Below, one piece after another: positions 61,685 to 64,000 of a DNA stretch of 64,000 nt (position 1 is the first letter of the stretch; every line of letters starts with the position of its first letter). The notes beneath the pieces are model-generated. The model was not told where the DNA came from and searched no databases. It was given only the letters and a program-made list of their open reading frames with translations. Location: assembly GCF_027604915.1 (NCBI RefSeq), contig NZ_JAJAQC010000029.1, positions 1 through 64,000 of the forward strand. The letters run 5' to 3'. Origin of the DNA: Streptomonospora mangrovi (GTDB lineage: Bacteria > Actinomycetota > Actinomycetes > Streptosporangiales > Streptosporangiaceae). Both the position numbers and the translations under genes were made by a program.

Positions 61685-64000
61685 GCCAGCGAGCCCCCCA
61701 GGACCAGCGCCGCCTGCTGGAGCAGGCGGTGCGCCAGTTGCGCGAGACCCGGTCCCGGCTGGAGGCGGCCGAGCGGGTGCGCGACGAGCCCGTGGCCGTG
61801 CTGGGCGCCGGCCTGCGGATGCCCGGCGGCGCCGACGACCTCGACTCCTTCTGGGAGCTGCTGAGCACCGGCGCCGACACGGTCGCGCCGCTGACCGACA
61901 GCCCCGACGGGGTGCGTCCGCCGGTCGCCGAGCGCCCGGCCACCCGCCACCAGGCGGGCCAACTGGACCAGGTCGACGCCTTCGACTCCGGGTTCTTCGG
62001 GATCTCCCCCGAGGAGGCCGACCGGATGGACCCCCAGCAGCGCCTGGTGCTGGAGGCCGCGTGGGAGGCCGCCGAGGACGCCGGCCTGCCCGCCGATGCG
62101 CTGCGGGAGGCCAACACCGGGGTGTTCCTCGGCGTGTACGGCACCGACTACCTGACGATGCAGCTCACCCGGACCGGCATCAACGCCTACACCGCGCCCG
62201 GCGGCGCGCACAGCATCGCCGCCAACCGGCTGTCCTACCTGCTGGACCTGCACGGCCCCAGCGTCGCGGTGGACACCGCCTGCTCCTCCTCGCTGATGGC
62301 GGTGCACCTGGCCGTCCGGGCGCTGCGCCAGGGCGACTGCGACCTGGCCCTGGTGGGCGGGGTCAACCTGGTGCTGTCCCCGCTGTCCACCGAGGTCACC
62401 GGGCGGGTGCTGCCGCTGGCGCCGGGCGGGCGCTGCCGCGCCTTCGACGCCGCCGCCGACGGCATCGTGCGCGGCGAGGGCTGCGGCATGCTGGTGCTGG
62501 CCCGGCTGGGCGACGCCCGCGAGCGGGGCGGGCGGATCCGCGGCGTCATCCGCGGCAGCGCCGCCAACCACGACGGGCGCACCAACGGGCTGACCGCGCC
62601 CAACCCCCGCGCCCAGGCCGACCTGCTGCGGCGGGCGCTGGCCGACGCCTCGGCCGCGCCCGAGGACGTCGTCTACATCGAGGCGCACGGCACCGGCACC
62701 CCGCTGGGCGACCCCATCGAGGTGGAGGGCCTGCGCGAGGTCTACGGCAAGGGCGACCGGCCCTGCGCGGTGGGGTCGGTCAAGACCAACTTCGGCCACC
62801 AGGAGGCCGCGGCCGGGATCACCGGGCTGATCAAGTCGCTGCTGGTGCTGGAGCGCGGCGTGGTGCCGCCGCTGCTGCACCTGACCCGCCTCAACCCCGA
62901 GATCGACCTGGCGGGCAGCCGCATGACGCTGCCCACCGCCCCGGCGGCGCTGCCCGACGACGGCCGGCCGCGCCTGGCGGCGGTGAGCAGCTTCGGGTTC
63001 GGCGGCGCCAACGTGCACACCGTGCTGGAGGCCGCGCCGCCGGCCGCGCCGCTGGGCGGACCCGAGCCGCACAAGCTGCTGCTGCCGCTGTCGGCGCGCG
63101 GCGGCGCGGCGCTGACCGCGCTGGCCGCCCGCTACGCCGAGCGGCTGGCCGGCGCCGACGACGCCGAGGCCGCCCGGGTCTGCGCCGCCGCCGCGACCGG
63201 GCGCACCCACCACGGTCACCGGGTGGCGCTGAGCGCCGCCGACGCCGAGGGCCTGCGCGCCCAACTGGCGTCGGTGGCCGCCCCGGCCCTGCCGGTGCGC
63301 ACCGGGGCACGCCCGCGCCTGGCGTTCGTGTTCAGCGGCCAGGGCTCGCAGTGGGCGGGCATGGGCCGCGCGGTGCTGGAGCGCGAGCCGGTCGTGCGCG
63401 CCGAGGTGGAGGCGTGGGACGCCGCCGTCTCCGCGCGCGCCGGGTGGTCGGTGCTGGAGCAGCTCACCGCCGGCGAGGAGACCAGCCGGGTCAACGAGAC
63501 CGAGATCGCCCAGGTCACCATCGCCGCGCTCCAGGCCGGCCTGGCCGCCCTGTGGCGCTCCTGGGGCGTGCGGCCGCACGCCGTCGTGGGCCACAGCATG
63601 GGCGAGATCACCGCCGCGGCGGCGGCCGGCCTGCTCGACCGCGACCAGGCGGTCGAACTGCTGCTCAAGCGGGCGCGGCTGACCGAGACCGGCGCGCGCG
63701 GTGGCGCCATGGCCAGCGTGGCGCTGCCGCTGGAGGAGGTGGAGCCGCTGGTCGCAGGCGTGCCCGGGGTGGGCATCGGCGCCGTCAACGGCCCGCGCTC
63801 CACCGTGGTCTCCGGCGCGCCCGAGGGCGTCGACCGGGTGCTGGCCAGGGTCGCCGAGCGCGGCGCGGCCAGCCGCCGGCTGCGCGTGGAGTACGGGTTC
63901 CACAGCCCCCTGCTGGAGGAGCAGGGCCGGGAGCTGGCCGGCGCGGTCGGCCACATCGCGGCCCGGCCCGGCGCCGAGGGGATCCACTTCTACTCCACGG
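61681..64000 (+). CDS. Type I polyketide synthase (KS-AT..., partial, runs past window end)
   Basis: 773 codons are visible. It overlaps the preceding PKS by ATGA (61681-61684). The N-terminus [20 protein letters not shown] forms an amphipathic helix like a docking domain that pairs with the acidic C-terminus of the first PKS. KS with Cys201 (DTACSSS), EAHGTGT and TNFGHQEAA. AT with GQGSQWAGMG and Ser639 (GHSMGE). The AT loop RVEYGFHSPLLEE carries the FHS form usual for malonyl-CoA. Later domains lie outside the window. Confidence 0.92.
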   Translation, partial: MSQRAPQDQRRLLEQAVRQLRETRSRLEAAERVRDEPVAVLGAGLRMPGGADDLDSFWELLSTGADTVAPLTDSPDGVRPPVAERPATRHQAGQLDQVDAFDSGFFGISPEEADRMDPQQRLVLEAAWEAAEDAGLPADALREANTGVFLGVYGTDYLTMQLTRTGINAYTAPGGAHSIAANRLSYLLDLHGPSVAVDTACSSSLMAVHLAVRALRQGDCDLALVGGVNLVLSPLSTEVTGRVLPLAPGGRCRAFDAAADGIVRGEGCGMLVLARLGDARERGGRIRGVIRGSAANHDGRTNGLTAPNPRAQADLLRRALADASAAPEDVVYIEAHGTGTPLGDPIEVEGLREVYGKGDRPCAVGSVKTNFGHQEAAAGITGLIKSLLVLERGVVPPLLHLTRLNPEIDLAGSRMTLPTAPAALPDDGRPRLAAVSSFGFGGANVHTVLEAAPPAAPLGGPEPHKLLLPLSARGGAALTALAARYAERLAGADDAEAARVCAAAATGRTHHGHRVALSAADAEGLRAQLASVAAPALPVRTGARPRLAFVFSGQGSQWAGMGRAVLEREPVVRAEVEAWDAAVSARAGWSVLEQLTAGEETSRVNETEIAQVTIAALQAGLAALWRSWGVRPHAVVGHSMGEITAAAAAGLLDRDQAVELLLKRARLTETGARGGAMASVALPLEEVEPLVAGVPGVGIGAVNGPRSTVVSGAPEGVDRVLARVAERGAASRRLRVEYGFHSPLLEEQGRELAGAVGHIAARPGAEGIHFYST

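Noticed and set aside
1-64000. CRISPR arrays, tRNA or rRNA genes, prophage
   Set aside because: No regularly spaced repeats with spacers, no cloverleaf or rRNA signature and no phage structural genes were seen on reading both strands.

Overview
This 64 kb window is high-GC (about 70-75 %) actinobacterial chromosome. Supporting signs are GTG and TTG starts beside purine-rich Shine-Dalgarno sites, an XRE/DUF397/anti-sigma-like ATPase locus, a WhiJ-type regulator, ROK and LacI sugar regulators, a secreted multidomain GH9 cellulase behind a perfect CelR/CebR box, and a FAAL-primed type I polyketide synthase. The cellulase architecture and its operator resemble Thermobifida/Nocardiopsis, so I infer a Nocardiopsaceae-like organism. 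No rRNA, tRNA or CRISPR array was seen.

Layout. 1-0.3 kb: the 3' end of an IS982-like transposase. 0.4-9.5 kb: a discoidin/SUKH protein, a Spo0M homologue, a CocE-type hydrolase next to an ATP-grasp ligase, and a DUF418 membrane protein. 9.7-14.9 kb: a xylan-degradation locus (SGNH esterase, CE4 deacetylase, LacI regulator, GH10 xylanase). The esterase/deacetylase operon and the xylanase share a 20-bp operator placed just after matching promoters. 15.2-23.8 kb: a small unknown protein, then a ROK regulator and a carbohydrate ABC importer (lipoprotein, double ATPase, two permeases) with a Gfo/Idh/MocA dehydrogenase. 23.9-25.7 kb: the WhiJ/DUF397/ATPase developmental locus. 25.8-29.8 kb: an exported solute-binding protein paired with a membrane protein that carries a von Willebrand A domain, with no transporter genes. 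30.3-33.2 kb: a small membrane peptide, a TetR regulator, a small acidic protein and a quinone-oxidoreductase-like enzyme.

33.6-36.2 kb: a Wzm/Wzt-type polysaccharide exporter divergent from a TetR gene, with two copies of an operator between them. 36.6-39.5 kb: the GH9 cellulase. 39.8-44.7 kb: a small membrane protein, an alpha/beta hydrolase, a DUF2207-like protein, a Ca2+/Na+ antiporter-like protein and a CDF metal transporter. 44.8-48.7 kb: a membrane Ser/Thr kinase with an exported C-terminal domain, and an MpaB-type oxygenase. 48.7-50 kb: a gene-poor stretch. 50-53.7 kb: an orphan LuxR response regulator, a MerR regulator, a HAD hydrolase, a striking poly-G/poly-C tract and a polytopic membrane protein. 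54.2-64 kb: FAAL, then PKS (ACP-KS-AT-DH-KR-ACP), then PKS (KS-AT...), running off the window.

Three themes stand out. First, plant polysaccharide degradation under two distinct operators, one for xylan and one for cellulose. Second, many strong perfect hairpins separating convergent genes, one of which contains a stop codon in its loop. Third, a lipid-primed polyketide pathway that starts by loading an acyl-AMP onto an N-terminal ACP. Protein functions rest on motifs read by eye; no database search was possible.
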